DNA of 37,959 bases. It comes from Alicyclobacillus mali NBRC 102425 (GTDB lineage: Bacteria > Bacillota > Bacilli > Alicyclobacillales > Alicyclobacillaceae). Below are positions 23,338-31,352 of this stretch, in pieces; the first letter of the stretch is position 1, and each line of letters opens with the position of its first letter. The notes below the pieces were generated by a model, which saw only the letters and a program-made list of their open reading frames with translations, had not been told where the DNA came from and ran no database searches. The translations under genes and the position numbers were made by a program. The stretch spans positions 1 to 37,959 of the forward strand of contig NZ_BCSG01000009.1 of the NCBI RefSeq assembly GCF_001570745.1, given 5' to 3'.

Positions 23338-24582
23338 TCATTTGGCCTGACCGAACGTGATGACCTTCTTGATGGTTTTGCCAAAACTCTGGAAGAACGT
23401 AGCTTTCGGAACGTCCTCCTTTGCGACCAGTGGCACATTTGCCACCACCTGTCCGCCCGATTTCAACACCACGCGCCCGACCACCTGGCCACGAGTGACC
23501 GGCGCTTTTAAGGTCATCCACTGAATTTCGGCCGCATAACTCGCTTTGCTGGATCGCTCGGTGACAAACGCCACGGGCTCCGCCGTCACTGCCTCGACGC
23601 GATCGCGCGTGCCCCGCTTGACCTGAACTTGGCCCACCACGTGGCCGCGCGGATAGACTTGCACTGCCTTGTAATGCGCAAACGCATAGTTCAGCATGCC
23701 TGCGATTTCAGCGTTCCGAACCGTGGGCTTCGGTTCGCCCATCACCACGGCCACCACGCGAAAACCGTCTCGCTTCGCCGTCGCCGACAAGCAGTATTTA
23801 GCTTCCTGCGTGTAACCCGTCTTCAGTCCGTCCACCCCGTCGTAGAAGCGGACCAGCTTGTTTGTGTTCACGAGCCAAAGCGGATGATCGGTGTCCTTCC
23901 GCAAGTAATCGCTGTACACCGAAGTGAACGCGGTGACGTCGGGATGCATAAGGAGCGCTCGCGACATGATGGCGATGTCGTACGCGCTGGAATAATGGTT
24001 CGCCGCAGGCAACCCATTGCAGTTGGCAAAGTGCGTATCCGTCATGCCAAGTTCTTTCGCCCGCTGATTCATTCGAGCGACAAACGCCTCTTCGCTCCCG
24101 TCGAGGTGCTCGGCCATGGCGACACAGGCGTCGTTGGCCGACGCGATGGCGATGCCCTTGACGAGATCGCGCACGGTCATCGTCTCGCCGGGCTCAAGAA
24201 AGATCTGCGATCCGCCCATGCTCGAGGCACGCTCGCTGGCTTGGACTCGATCCGTCCACTTCAGCTTGCCGCTGTCAATCGCTTCGAAGATGAGAAGGAG
24301 CGTCATGATCTTCGTGATACTCGCCATCGGCAGGCGCTCATGCGCATCCTTGGCGTACAGCACCTTTCCGGTTGCAAAATCCATCAGGACTGCGGACCTC
24401 GCCTGTTTCGCAAGATCGACGCTTGAAGCTGGCGCTGGCTGCGCCGTCCCCGCGTCCACCTGTTCGCGGATCTGCACGACTCCGGGCGCAGACGCCGCGC
24501 GAACCATCTGAGGGGCGGCGCTTGTCGCGACAAGACACAAGGCGCCGATTCCGATCCCAAGGGCACGAACATGCCGCTTCAT
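23338..24582 (-). CDS. dacF: D-alanyl-D-alanine carboxypeptidase DacF
   Basis: Secreted or membrane-attached penicillin-binding protein of 414 aa that trims peptidoglycan side chains. N-terminal signal peptide (HVRALGIGIGALCLVATSAA), then the active-site motifs SxxK in MASITK, SxN in IASANDA and KTG in DGLKTGYT; a C-terminal beta domain and amphipathic anchor (FQSFGKTIKKVITFGQ) follow. Position after xerD and deoB identifies it as DacF, which in B. subtilis acts in the forespore with DacB in cortex crosslink control. The ATG has AGGAGG upstream and a sigma-F-like promoter lies about 45-75 nt before it. Confidence 0.92.
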   Translation of the reverse strand: MKRHVRALGIGIGALCLVATSAAPQMVRAASAPGVVQIREQVDAGTAQPAPASSVDLAKQARSAVLMDFATGKVLYAKDAHERLPMASITKIMTLLLIFEAIDSGKLKWTDRVQASERASSMGGSQIFLEPGETMTVRDLVKGIAIASANDACVAMAEHLDGSEEAFVARMNQRAKELGMTDTHFANCNGLPAANHYSSAYDIAIMSRALLMHPDVTAFTSVYSDYLRKDTDHPLWLVNTNKLVRFYDGVDGLKTGYTQEAKYCLSATAKRDGFRVVAVVMGEPKPTVRNAEIAGMLNYAFAHYKAVQVYPRGHVVGQVQVKRGTRDRVEAVTAEPVAFVTERSSKASYAAEIQWMTLKAPVTRGQVVGRVVLKSGGQVVANVPLVAKEDVPKATFFQSFGKTIKKVITFGQAK

Positions 24583-24626
24583 CCTGCAACCTCCTCTCGA
24601 GGAGTTCCACCGAATCGAATCGGCGT

Positions 24627-24656
24627 TAGTGTGTGCAGGACGAAGCGGCGCTACGC
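24627..24656 (-). promoter_or_regulatory. Candidate sigma-F promoter for dacF
   Basis: GCGTA (24652-24656), 15 nt, then GCACACACTA (24627-24636) on the minus strand. It resembles the sigma-F pattern GYWTA-N15-GGNRANANTW with two or three deviations. B. subtilis dacF is known to be sigma-F dependent. Confidence 0.4.
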
Positions 24657-24672
24657 ACTGGAGTGAATGGGA

Positions 24673-25845
24673 TTATGCCAAACGGAGATCTCGCAGGAAC
24701 GATCGCCCGACGGGTGGGCGCCGGACGCCGAAGTACTCCGCCACCGTCGCGCCGAGATCTGCGAACGTATCTCGCTCGCCGAGCGGGACGGGATCGGCCA
24801 AATTGACGTGGTGAGCGAGAATTGGGACGCGTTCCCGCGTGTGATCCGTCCCGGGGACGGTGGGGTCACAGCCGTGATCGGCTGTGATGACCAGCAGGTC
24901 TCCCGGTCGCAGCCGCGAAAGCACGCCCTGCAAGTCTTCGTCGAAGGCTTCGATGGCGCGCGCAAATCCAACGGGATCGTTGCGGTGGCCGTACTTCGAG
25001 TCGAAGTCCACGAGGTTTGCGTACAAAAGTCCAGTCGGCTCGCTATCCATCGCCGTGACGAGCTTCTGCATACCATCCCGGTTGTCCAACGTGTGCACCG
25101 CTCGTGTGATGCCCCGGTGATGATAGATGTCCGCGATTTTTCCGATCCCGACCACCGGATATCCCGCCGCCTCGATGGCGTCCAGCACCGTGGGACCAAA
25201 ATCCAGCGAAAAATCTCGCCTGCGATCCGTCCGAACAAAATGCCCCGGCTCCCCGATGAACGGCCGCGCAATGACCCGTCCCACGGCGTGGGGCCCGACC
25301 AGGATGGATCTCGCGTATTCGCACCAGTCGTACAATCTCTCCACCGGCACCACGTCTTCGTGCGCCGCGACCTGAAAGACGCTGTCCGCCGAGGTGTAGA
25401 CGATGGGCCTGCCCGTCTCGAGATGCTCCTTGCCGTAGGCCTCTATGACCCACGTTCCGGACGCCGGGCGGTTGCACAGGACCGGTTTGCCGACGTACCG
25501 CTCGAACGGCTCGATGACCTCGGGCGGGAATCCGTCCGGATAGGTCGGCATCGGCTGCGACAGGACGACGCCCACGAACTCCATGTGCCCGTTTGTCGTG
25601 TCTTTCCCGGCGGACCGTTCCACCATCGTGCCGTACCCACCTGCGCCGGCAGGCGCCACACCAGCAATGGGCGCAATCCGCCCGAGGCCGAGGCGTTCGA
25701 GATTAGGCACGCGCAGTCCGCCCACCGCCTCAGCGACGTGCGCGATGGTATTGCTCTCAACATCGGCTTCGCCGTAATCAGCCGCATCTGGCGCCGCACC
25801 AATTCCGCAGCTGTCCAGCACAATCCAAATCAGACGCTTGTCCAA
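24673..25845 (-). CDS. deoB: Phosphopentomutase DeoB
   Basis: Manganese-dependent enzyme of 390 aa that interconverts ribose-1- and ribose-5-phosphate (and the deoxy forms) for nucleoside salvage. Alkaline-phosphatase-fold motifs are seen: metal ligand Asp in IVLDSCGIGAAPDA, the phosphorylated Thr in AGKDTTNGHMEF, and C-terminal metal ligands in VDFDSKYGHRND and ITADHGCDPT followed by DHTRE. The TTG at 25845 has GGAGG 7 nt upstream. It lies between xerD and dacF as in B. subtilis (drm), but the purine nucleoside phosphorylase gene that usually follows is missing here. Confidence 0.96.
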   Translation of the reverse strand: MDKRLIWIVLDSCGIGAAPDAADYGEADVESNTIAHVAEAVGGLRVPNLERLGLGRIAPIAGVAPAGAGGYGTMVERSAGKDTTNGHMEFVGVVLSQPMPTYPDGFPPEVIEPFERYVGKPVLCNRPASGTWVIEAYGKEHLETGRPIVYTSADSVFQVAAHEDVVPVERLYDWCEYARSILVGPHAVGRVIARPFIGEPGHFVRTDRRRDFSLDFGPTVLDAIEAAGYPVVGIGKIADIYHHRGITRAVHTLDNRDGMQKLVTAMDSEPTGLLYANLVDFDSKYGHRNDPVGFARAIEAFDEDLQGVLSRLRPGDLLVITADHGCDPTVPGTDHTRERVPILAHHVNLADPVPLGERDTFADLGATVAEYFGVRRPPVGRSFLRDLRLA

Positions 25846-25866
25846 CCTACATCCTCCATTTCATCG

Positions 25867-26751
25867 TCACGCCCGCGGGTGCGCGTTCCGGTACACCTCG
25901 CGAAGGCGGTGCGGTGTGACATGCGTGTACCGCTCCGTTGTGGAGATGTCGGCGTGCCCCAACAGCTCCTGCACCACGCGGAGATCGGCCCCGCCCTCCA
26001 GCAGATGCGTCGCAAACGAATGTCGGAGCATGTGCGGCGTGACCTCGGCAGTCACACCCGCCTGCCGCGCATAGCCTTTCAGGATGTTCCAAAAACCCTG
26101 CCTCGTCATCCTCCGGCCAAAGCGGTTCAAGAACACCGCGTTTTCTCCCCGGTCCCGCGCAAGAAGCGGCCGCCCGTAGCGCAGATACCTCCCGAGGGCA
26201 TCCTGGGCGATCTCGCCGAGCGGCACCACGCGCTCCTTGTTCCCCTTGCCAAACACGCGGACAAATCCCGCCGAGAGCTCCACGTCTTCCATGGAAAGGC
26301 CCAAGAGTTCGCTCACGCGCACGCCGGTGGCGTAGAGCGTCTCCAGCATGGCGCGATCGCGCAAGCCCATGGCGTCCGGCCGGTGCACCGCGCCGATGAG
26401 CCGTTCCACGTCTTCTTCCGACACCACCCGCGGCAGGTGCTCGTCCGGCGCCGCGACCTCGATATCCGCCGTCGGGTCCACCTGCAACCATCCTTCCCGG
26501 AGCGAGTAGCGAAAAAACGAGCGCAGGGCGGACATTCTGCGGGCGATGGTCGTCGGCTTCATGCCGCGGCGTTTCAGATCTGACAGGTAGCGGAGGATGG
26601 ACGTCCTGTCCGCCTCTCGGATGGTGCGCTGTTCACGCGCGAGATATTGAGAAAAGTCGGTGAGATCTCGCGCATAACTCGCGGCCGTATTCTCAGAGAG
26701 ACCTCGCTCAAGCCGAAGGTGATCCAAAAACGTGTGAAACTCAGGGTCCAC
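25867..26751 (-). CDS. xerD: Site-specific tyrosine recombinase XerD
   Basis: A 294-aa recombinase (296 in B. subtilis) that, with XerC/CodV, resolves chromosome dimers at dif. N-terminal SAM-like domain about 1-90, catalytic domain after that with Arg145 (ATGVRVSEL), Lys169 (FGKGNKER), His240 and Arg243 (TPHMLRHSFATHLL), His266 (LLGHADIS) and Tyr275 (TERYTHV), all present. The GTG at 26751 is preferred because GGGAGGGG lies upstream; an in-frame GTG eight codons earlier lacks a site. Its neighbourhood (spoIIM, deoB, dacF) is that of chromosomal xerD, not of a mobile element. Confidence 0.95.
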   Translation of the reverse strand: MDPEFHTFLDHLRLERGLSENTAASYARDLTDFSQYLAREQRTIREADRTSILRYLSDLKRRGMKPTTIARRMSALRSFFRYSLREGWLQVDPTADIEVAAPDEHLPRVVSEEDVERLIGAVHRPDAMGLRDRAMLETLYATGVRVSELLGLSMEDVELSAGFVRVFGKGNKERVVPLGEIAQDALGRYLRYGRPLLARDRGENAVFLNRFGRRMTRQGFWNILKGYARQAGVTAEVTPHMLRHSFATHLLEGGADLRVVQELLGHADISTTERYTHVTPHRLREVYRNAHPRA

Positions 26752-26786
26752 GGGCCACCCCTCCCTGCTTGTCACGGCGGTCCTTA

Positions 26787-27110
26787 TCAGCGCGGATTGC
26801 GCATCAAGTCGTATAGCCGGTCGAGATTGTCAGGTTGCACAGCGACGTCGATGAGCGCGATGTTGCGCGTCTCCACACCACAGCGCGTGCAGCGGTGGAC
26901 AATCTGGTAGCCCTTCTTCGAATGGTATTCGACTCGAACCGGCTCCATCAGCCCGCCGCAGATATTCGCGCGATCGCCCGGTGACACGTCCACGTGCATT
27001 GAATAGAGGCAGCGAGGACAATGATTCCTGCACGTCCGTTCTGCGGGCGACACGTGGAGTCCGCAGTGCGCGCAAGTGAATGGCTCGTTGCGCCGGATAA
27101 ACGCTGCCAT
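26787..27110 (-). CDS. RNHCP zinc-finger protein
   Basis: A 107-aa soluble protein with at least three Cys pairs: CAHCGLHV, TCRNHCPRCLYS (the signature RNHCP) and CTRCG near residue 75, plus Cys in NICGGLMEP. This is the RNHCP family (PF12647-like), with predicted zinc binding and unknown role. The ATG at 27110 is chosen because GGGAGG is 6 nt upstream; another ATG two codons earlier directly abuts it and overlaps the spoIIM stop. It occupies the place of fur in the B. subtilis spoIIM-xerD region. Confidence 0.85.
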   Translation of the reverse strand: MAAFIRRNEPFTCAHCGLHVSPAERTCRNHCPRCLYSMHVDVSPGDRANICGGLMEPVRVEYHSKKGYQIVHRCTRCGVETRNIALIDVAVQPDNLDRLYDLMRNPR

Positions 27111-27112
27111 CT

Positions 27113-27796
27113 TCATCCTCCCAGCAGCCGACTCACCATGGGTGGCACGACGAACGCCTGGATGGCGGCCGCAAGCATCACGCCGCCCAGGCACATCACA
27201 CTTCCCCCAGTATACCTCAGGAACTGAAGCGTCCACTGATAGAGCGGAACGGACTGGGCGACAATCTGATACGAAAATCGGATGGCATTGACGCCTGCGA
27301 TGAGAAACGCGAACAGAAAAATCGCCTGATGCACAAAGATGCCAAACGCCGCCACGACAAAGCCTTTCCAGCCAAATTGCAATGCCGTGAACGCCGCAGC
27401 GAAACCTGCCTCGAAGGCCCGGGCAAACACAGCTGCTGCCACAATGGGGATGCCGACAGCTGACGAGCCAGCGAGCCAGACGAGGGCAAGCCAAGCCGCG
27501 TCCGATACCAGGCGGCTGGCAAACACCGAACTCCCCGACGCCAGCTGCCCGTGCACGGTGGCCAGCAGGAAGGCCTCGAGCTGATTCGCGAGCTCCAGCT
27601 TGTCCCCCGGCCGCAGTTCACCCGCCACAATCCCGCCGAAGGCGACACCAGACAGGACGATGCCGAGCAAGAATGCGACGATATGCGCCTCCTGGGAGAG
27701 TCGGCGCGCCAGTATTCTGCGAACGCGAAACCCGATGAGCGACGGAGTTCGGGGTGTGCGCGGGCGCCGTCTCACCGCCCACAACATGGCCTTCAT
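27113..27796 (-). CDS. spoIIM: Stage II sporulation protein M
   Basis: A 227-aa membrane protein with about five helices. With SpoIID and SpoIIP it degrades septal peptidoglycan so the mother cell can engulf the forespore; SpoIIM is the membrane scaffold. Hydrophobic segments include HIVAFLLGIVLSGVAFGGIVA, AFEAGFAAAFTALQFGWKGF and VHQAIFLFAFLIAGVNAI. The ATG at 27796 follows GGAGGCACGACG. A candidate sigma-E promoter lies 41-70 nt upstream. Confidence 0.92.
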   Translation of the reverse strand: MKAMLWAVRRRPRTPRTPSLIGFRVRRILARRLSQEAHIVAFLLGIVLSGVAFGGIVAGELRPGDKLELANQLEAFLLATVHGQLASGSSVFASRLVSDAAWLALVWLAGSSAVGIPIVAAAVFARAFEAGFAAAFTALQFGWKGFVVAAFGIFVHQAIFLFAFLIAGVNAIRFSYQIVAQSVPLYQWTLQFLRYTGGSVMCLGGVMLAAAIQAFVVPPMVSRLLGG

Positions 27797-27836
27797 CGTC
27801 GTGCCTCCTCCCGCGAAATGGGACGTAGACACGACT

Positions 27837-27866
27837 ATGTCTATGACGCGATCCCGATTGATAGAC
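27837..27866 (-). promoter_or_regulatory. Candidate sigma-E promoter for spoIIM
   Basis: CATAGACAT (27837-27845) on the minus strand with GTCTATC 14 nt upstream. The 12-mer CGTCATAGACAT is identical to that before the GH18 gene (33596-33607). B. subtilis spoIIM is under sigma-E. Confidence 0.4.
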
Positions 27867-27891
27867 TCGAAGACCGCCAGTGTACATCCCC

Positions 27892-29055
27892 CTACACAAG
27901 CTCGACGCGACCGTAATGCCCGGCGCCCCCGGGCGACATGCTCAACCGCCCGTTCAGCGCTGCGGACACGCGCGCGGCCAGCTTCGGCCCGATCACCTCG
28001 GCGAGCGCCGGTTCCGAAGGCGGATCGAACCAAAGTTGGGCTTCGCCACCGAACGCTTCGAGCAACTTCACATATGTCCGCGGACCCACGCCGGGGATCA
28101 ACGAGAGCGGCACAATGTAGTGGTAGGGTGCGCGCCAGGGCGGATGGACCGGCATGTCCTGATCCGCAAGCGCTTCAATGCGATCCCATACGCCTTGGAC
28201 GACGGACCTCGAGGCGCCACAGCCGCATGATTCCGATGTCACCACTTGGCCACACGACCTGCATCGCGTTCGATAGTATTTTCCGAGCGGTGGATACAAC
28301 CCTAAATTCGCCACCACGCTTCGCCCTCCGCGGCGATGGAGCGCATGTCGGATATCCTCGAAGGAGAGTTCGTTCAACGCCAGCACGTTGAATTCGCGCG
28401 CGATGGACGAGAGGCTGTGGGCATCCGAATTGGACAGAAGCGTACAGTGCCGCATTTCTTCGAGGCGATCCGCCATGTCGGCGTCGGCCGACAGCCCAAG
28501 TTCAACCGCGTCCAGGGCCTCGAGCGGCATCACCTCCGCGACGCGCGCGACTGCACTGCCGAGCAGCCCCTTGAACGGCGTGAACGCGTGGTGCACAACG
28601 AAGATGCCGCCCCTCGCGCGAACCTCGTCCGCGAGGCGCGTCGGATCCACCCGAGCTACCTGAGACGAGAGCCCCGTATTGGACTGAACCGTCTTCAACC
28701 ACGTCTGAAAGTCCGCGGCCGCTTCAACCGTAGGCAGCCAACAGCCGAAGTGCGCGGCGCCGTGGTTTGACACGCGGACCTCGACTTCCGCGCCCAGCAC
28801 AACCAACAGGGACGCCTGATACATCAGCCCGCCGCCGGATACTGGCGTCAAATGCCCCGAACGACACAAATCCCGGATCTCGTTCAGCACCGGATCGCAC
28901 ACGGCATCTATGAGCCCTGCGACGTGGAGCCCCTTGACGCGCGCAGCCCAGTCTAGCGACGCCGCCACGGTCAATTGATGCGAGGCCGCCATTTTCACGG
29001 GCCGCCCCTTGGCGGCTCCCGTATGAATGTGAAAATCGGCAAACACCCTGATCAC
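27892..29055 (-). CDS. Endonuclease Q family protein
   Basis: A 387-aa PHP-domain nuclease resembling endonuclease Q, which nicks DNA 5' to deaminated bases (uracil, hypoxanthine, xanthine). PHP metal ligands: ADFHIHTG at the N-terminus, GLIDAVCDP, FVVHHAF and NSDAHSLS. A Cys cluster CRSCGQVVTSESCGCG follows near residue 280, then a helix-hairpin-helix-like motif IPGVGPRTYVKLLEAFG for DNA binding. The family is known from Thermococcales and scattered bacteria. The GTG at 29055 overlaps the nudF stop as GTGA and leaves the family-typical short N-terminus; a GTG five codons earlier is the alternative. Confidence 0.88.
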   Translation of the reverse strand: MIRVFADFHIHTGAAKGRPVKMAASHQLTVAASLDWAARVKGLHVAGLIDAVCDPVLNEIRDLCRSGHLTPVSGGGLMYQASLLVVLGAEVEVRVSNHGAAHFGCWLPTVEAAADFQTWLKTVQSNTGLSSQVARVDPTRLADEVRARGGIFVVHHAFTPFKGLLGSAVARVAEVMPLEALDAVELGLSADADMADRLEEMRHCTLLSNSDAHSLSSIAREFNVLALNELSFEDIRHALHRRGGRSVVANLGLYPPLGKYYRTRCRSCGQVVTSESCGCGASRSVVQGVWDRIEALADQDMPVHPPWRAPYHYIVPLSLIPGVGPRTYVKLLEAFGGEAQLWFDPPSEPALAEVIGPKLAARVSAALNGRLSMSPGGAGHYGRVELV

Positions 29056-29579
29056 AGCCGAGTCATCCACCAGTAGAGCGCCACGAGCGTCTTGGCGTCC
29101 TGAATGTCGCCCTTCTCCAGCATTCGGCGGATCTCGTCGCGTGAAACGACCCGAGACTCGACGAACTCGTCGCCATCGGGGTGTTCCACACCCCTCTTCA
29201 CATCCCGGGTGTAGTACACATGGAGTTTCTCGTTGCTGAAACCTGGTGCGGTGTAAAACGCGTGCACGGGCACGAGTTGCCCAATGGTTTCATAACCCGT
29301 CTCTTCGGAGAGCTCGCGCCTAGCCGCGTGCTCGGGCTCCTCGCCCGGCTCCAGCTTGCCAGCGGGGATTTCCCACAACACTTGTTCGCACGGCTTCCGA
29401 AACTGGCGCACCAGAACCACCTTGCCTGGCTCTACTTCCGCGAGCACAGCCACGGCTCCCGGGTGTAGGACCACCTCCCGGGTACTGGTGCGCCCATTCG
29501 GCAGCTTCACCGTGAGCCGCCTCACATCGATGATCCGGCCATCAAACAGCCGCTCCTCCGCCACCGTCTCTTCCCACAT
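29052..29579 (-). CDS. nudF: NUDIX ADP-ribose pyrophosphatase
   Basis: A 175-aa cytoplasmic hydrolase that splits ADP-ribose into AMP and ribose-5-phosphate. The NUDIX box is complete (GKLEPGEEPEHAARRELSEE), preceded by VLVRQFRKPCEQVLWEIPAG, the ADPRase signature; the Pro 15 residues past the box that marks ADP-ribose enzymes is in TAPGFSNE. Start: ATG at 29579 with GGGGGCGAGG upstream; an ATG at 29594 is the alternative but its site is too close. It is followed by endoQ with GTGA overlap and by spoIIM; nudF near spoIIM is also seen in B. subtilis. Confidence 0.93.
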   Translation of the reverse strand: MWEETVAEERLFDGRIIDVRRLTVKLPNGRTSTREVVLHPGAVAVLAEVEPGKVVLVRQFRKPCEQVLWEIPAGKLEPGEEPEHAARRELSEETGYETIGQLVPVHAFYTAPGFSNEKLHVYYTRDVKRGVEHPDGDEFVESRVVSRDEIRRMLEKGDIQDAKTLVALYWWMTRL

Positions 29580-29597
29580 CAGCCTCGCCCCCATGTC

Positions 29598-30665
29598 CTA
29601 TGGCTCGGTCAGTGCCGCGACCAAGATTGTCGTCAACTGCTCCAGGCTCTGCTCGTGAATCCGCTCCTCCCGCGTATGGGCGCGCTCGTACCCCACCCCG
29701 ACGTTGACAGGCACAAGGCCTAGGGAAGCGAGCCAATTTGCATCACACCCGTCGCGCATGCGGACGCAAGCCGAGGGAAGGCGCTCACGCTCCAGGCGAC
29801 GCCGTACCCCCTGCAACCACCCGCTCGACCGCACGTCGTATGCAGGGTACAGAAACTGCGAGCGTACGTCATCAGGGGATGTGCGCCGCTTGATTTCGGC
29901 CGCCCACGATTGGTAACGCGCCTTGGCGATCCGCCAGTCGGTGTCCGGCGACATCCACACAGCCACCTCGGCTTCGAAGCCTGGACCATCGGGCTCCAAT
30001 CGCAGCAGTTCACCGCTCAAACCAGGACCGACCCGCCGCGTGGCCTCTTGCAGCAACCGCCACACGGACGTCGGTCCGAGCCCGCCCCGGCCGGAAAACC
30101 TGAGGAACAGCCGCGCCTGTCCATAACCTGCTTCGACCAACGTGCCTACCGGGGCTTCCGCATCGACGACCAGCGCTCGTTCCAACTGACCGTGAATCCG
30201 GCGAGACGACCGGACACCTGCACTTCCAATTTCTTCGCCAGCCGTGAGCAGCACGTGAATGGGCGGATGGCGCCTGTCATTGCGCACGAGATGCGCCAAT
30301 GCAGCCATCACGGCCGCGACACCGGCCTTGTCGTCCGCGCCAAGCGGCACCTCGTTCGCGCTGACGATCCATCCATCCGATTGCCTGCGCACGTCCGGCA
30401 GCCCCGACCAGCGCGTGTCGAGATGCGCACAAACCAGGACAGGGGCGAGCGCCGGATCGCCCGGGACACTTGCCCAAAGATTCACCGAAACGCCATCCCC
30501 GATGGCCACGGGCTCCGACTCCACAGCGAAGCCCAGTGCTCGCAGCCACGCCGCGCAGGCGCCAGCCGCCCGTTGCTCGCCGCCCGACGGACTGTCGATG
30601 CGCAGAAGGTCCAGAAAGAAAGCGAGGGCCGACGCTATGTCGGCCGCTCCCATTTCCCCACTCAC
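29598..30665 (-). CDS. M20-family metallopeptidase (peptidase T-like)
   Basis: A 355-aa zinc peptidase. Two-metal site motifs: CAHLDTRWSG, LGADDKAGVA, TAGEEIGS with the catalytic Glu, VVDAEAP and the final ligand His in YERAHTREERI. The lid domain departs from the family: the usual G-x-x-H motif reads SGRGGLGPTS, and the lid is short. The GTG at 30665 overlaps the lipB stop as GTGA with GGGGGAG upstream; an ATG four codons later is possible. Substrate unknown. It lies within the lipA-lipB-nudF-spoIIM strand and is probably cotranscribed. Confidence 0.82.
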   Translation of the reverse strand: MSGEMGAADIASALAFFLDLLRIDSPSGGEQRAAGACAAWLRALGFAVESEPVAIGDGVSVNLWASVPGDPALAPVLVCAHLDTRWSGLPDVRRQSDGWIVSANEVPLGADDKAGVAAVMAALAHLVRNDRRHPPIHVLLTAGEEIGSAGVRSSRRIHGQLERALVVDAEAPVGTLVEAGYGQARLFLRFSGRGGLGPTSVWRLLQEATRRVGPGLSGELLRLEPDGPGFEAEVAVWMSPDTDWRIAKARYQSWAAEIKRRTSPDDVRSQFLYPAYDVRSSGWLQGVRRRLERERLPSACVRMRDGCDANWLASLGLVPVNVGVGYERAHTREERIHEQSLEQLTTILVAALTEP

Positions 30666-31345
30666 GCCTGCTCCCCCGTCAGAACTGGTTCGCAGGCGAA
30701 CACGTCGCAAAAACACCTGCGCAGACGTTCTTCCCAGACCTTCATGTCCTGAGGCGCCCCGAGCACCGCCGCCACGCTGGTGACACCGTGATCGCGTATC
30801 CCGCACGGCACAATGACGTCAAAATCCTGAAGGTCCGTGTTCACGTTGAGGGCGATGCCGTGATACGTGACGAACTCGCCCGACGGGCGCTTTTTCACCC
30901 TCGCACCCACCGCACAGACCTTATCGTCGCCCACCCACACGCCGGGCAGGTCGTCGATCCGACGGCTCTCGATCCCGACCTCGGCGAGCGCGCGAATTAC
31001 CACTTCCTCCAGGTTGCGTACGAAGCGGGCCACGTCATTCCCCCACGGCGCGAGATGCAGCACCGGGTACAGCACCCACTGGCCCGGACCGTGGTACGTG
31101 ACATCGCCGCCGCGATCGACCATGCGCACCTCAAACCCCTTGCGGGCGAGGACATCGAGCGGAAGGAGAATGTTGGCTTCCGATCCGTTGCGGCCGACCG
31201 TGATGGTACGTGGGTGCTCGAGAGCAAAGACAGTCTGCGCGTCGTCCTCGAGGTTCAAAAGTCGCAGCGCTTGATGGACCTGCATGTCCAGCGCGTCGTC
31301 GTACGGAACGACGCCGATCGAACGCCAAACGAGCTGTGTGGCCAA
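30662..31345 (-). CDS. lipB: Octanoyltransferase LipB
   Basis: A 227-aa enzyme that moves octanoyl from acyl carrier protein to the lipoyl domains of E2 and GcvH. Family motifs: VDRGGDVTYHGPGQWVLYP, the catalytic Lys142 in DDKVCAVGARV and catalytic Cys181 in IVPCGIRDHGVTS. Start is a TTG at 31345 with GGGGAGTGA upstream. It follows lipA with a 7-nt gap. B. subtilis uses the unrelated-sequence LipM/LipL route, so a LipB-type enzyme here marks a different lipoate pathway from the model. Confidence 0.95.
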   Translation of the reverse strand: MATQLVWRSIGVVPYDDALDMQVHQALRLLNLEDDAQTVFALEHPRTITVGRNGSEANILLPLDVLARKGFEVRMVDRGGDVTYHGPGQWVLYPVLHLAPWGNDVARFVRNLEEVVIRALAEVGIESRRIDDLPGVWVGDDKVCAVGARVKKRPSGEFVTYHGIALNVNTDLQDFDVIVPCGIRDHGVTSVAAVLGAPQDMKVWEERLRRCFCDVFACEPVLTGEQA

Positions 31346-31352
31346 CCCGAAC

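Noticed and set aside
24667-26583. Very long plus-strand open frame opposite deoB and xerD
   Set aside because: Antisense shadow of two certain genes in GC-rich DNA; low-complexity Arg/His-rich product without ribosome site.
25867-26751. Integrase of a mobile element
   Set aside because: Length, motifs and the spoIIM-deoB-dacF neighbourhood identify chromosomal XerD; no repeats or att-like sites flank it.
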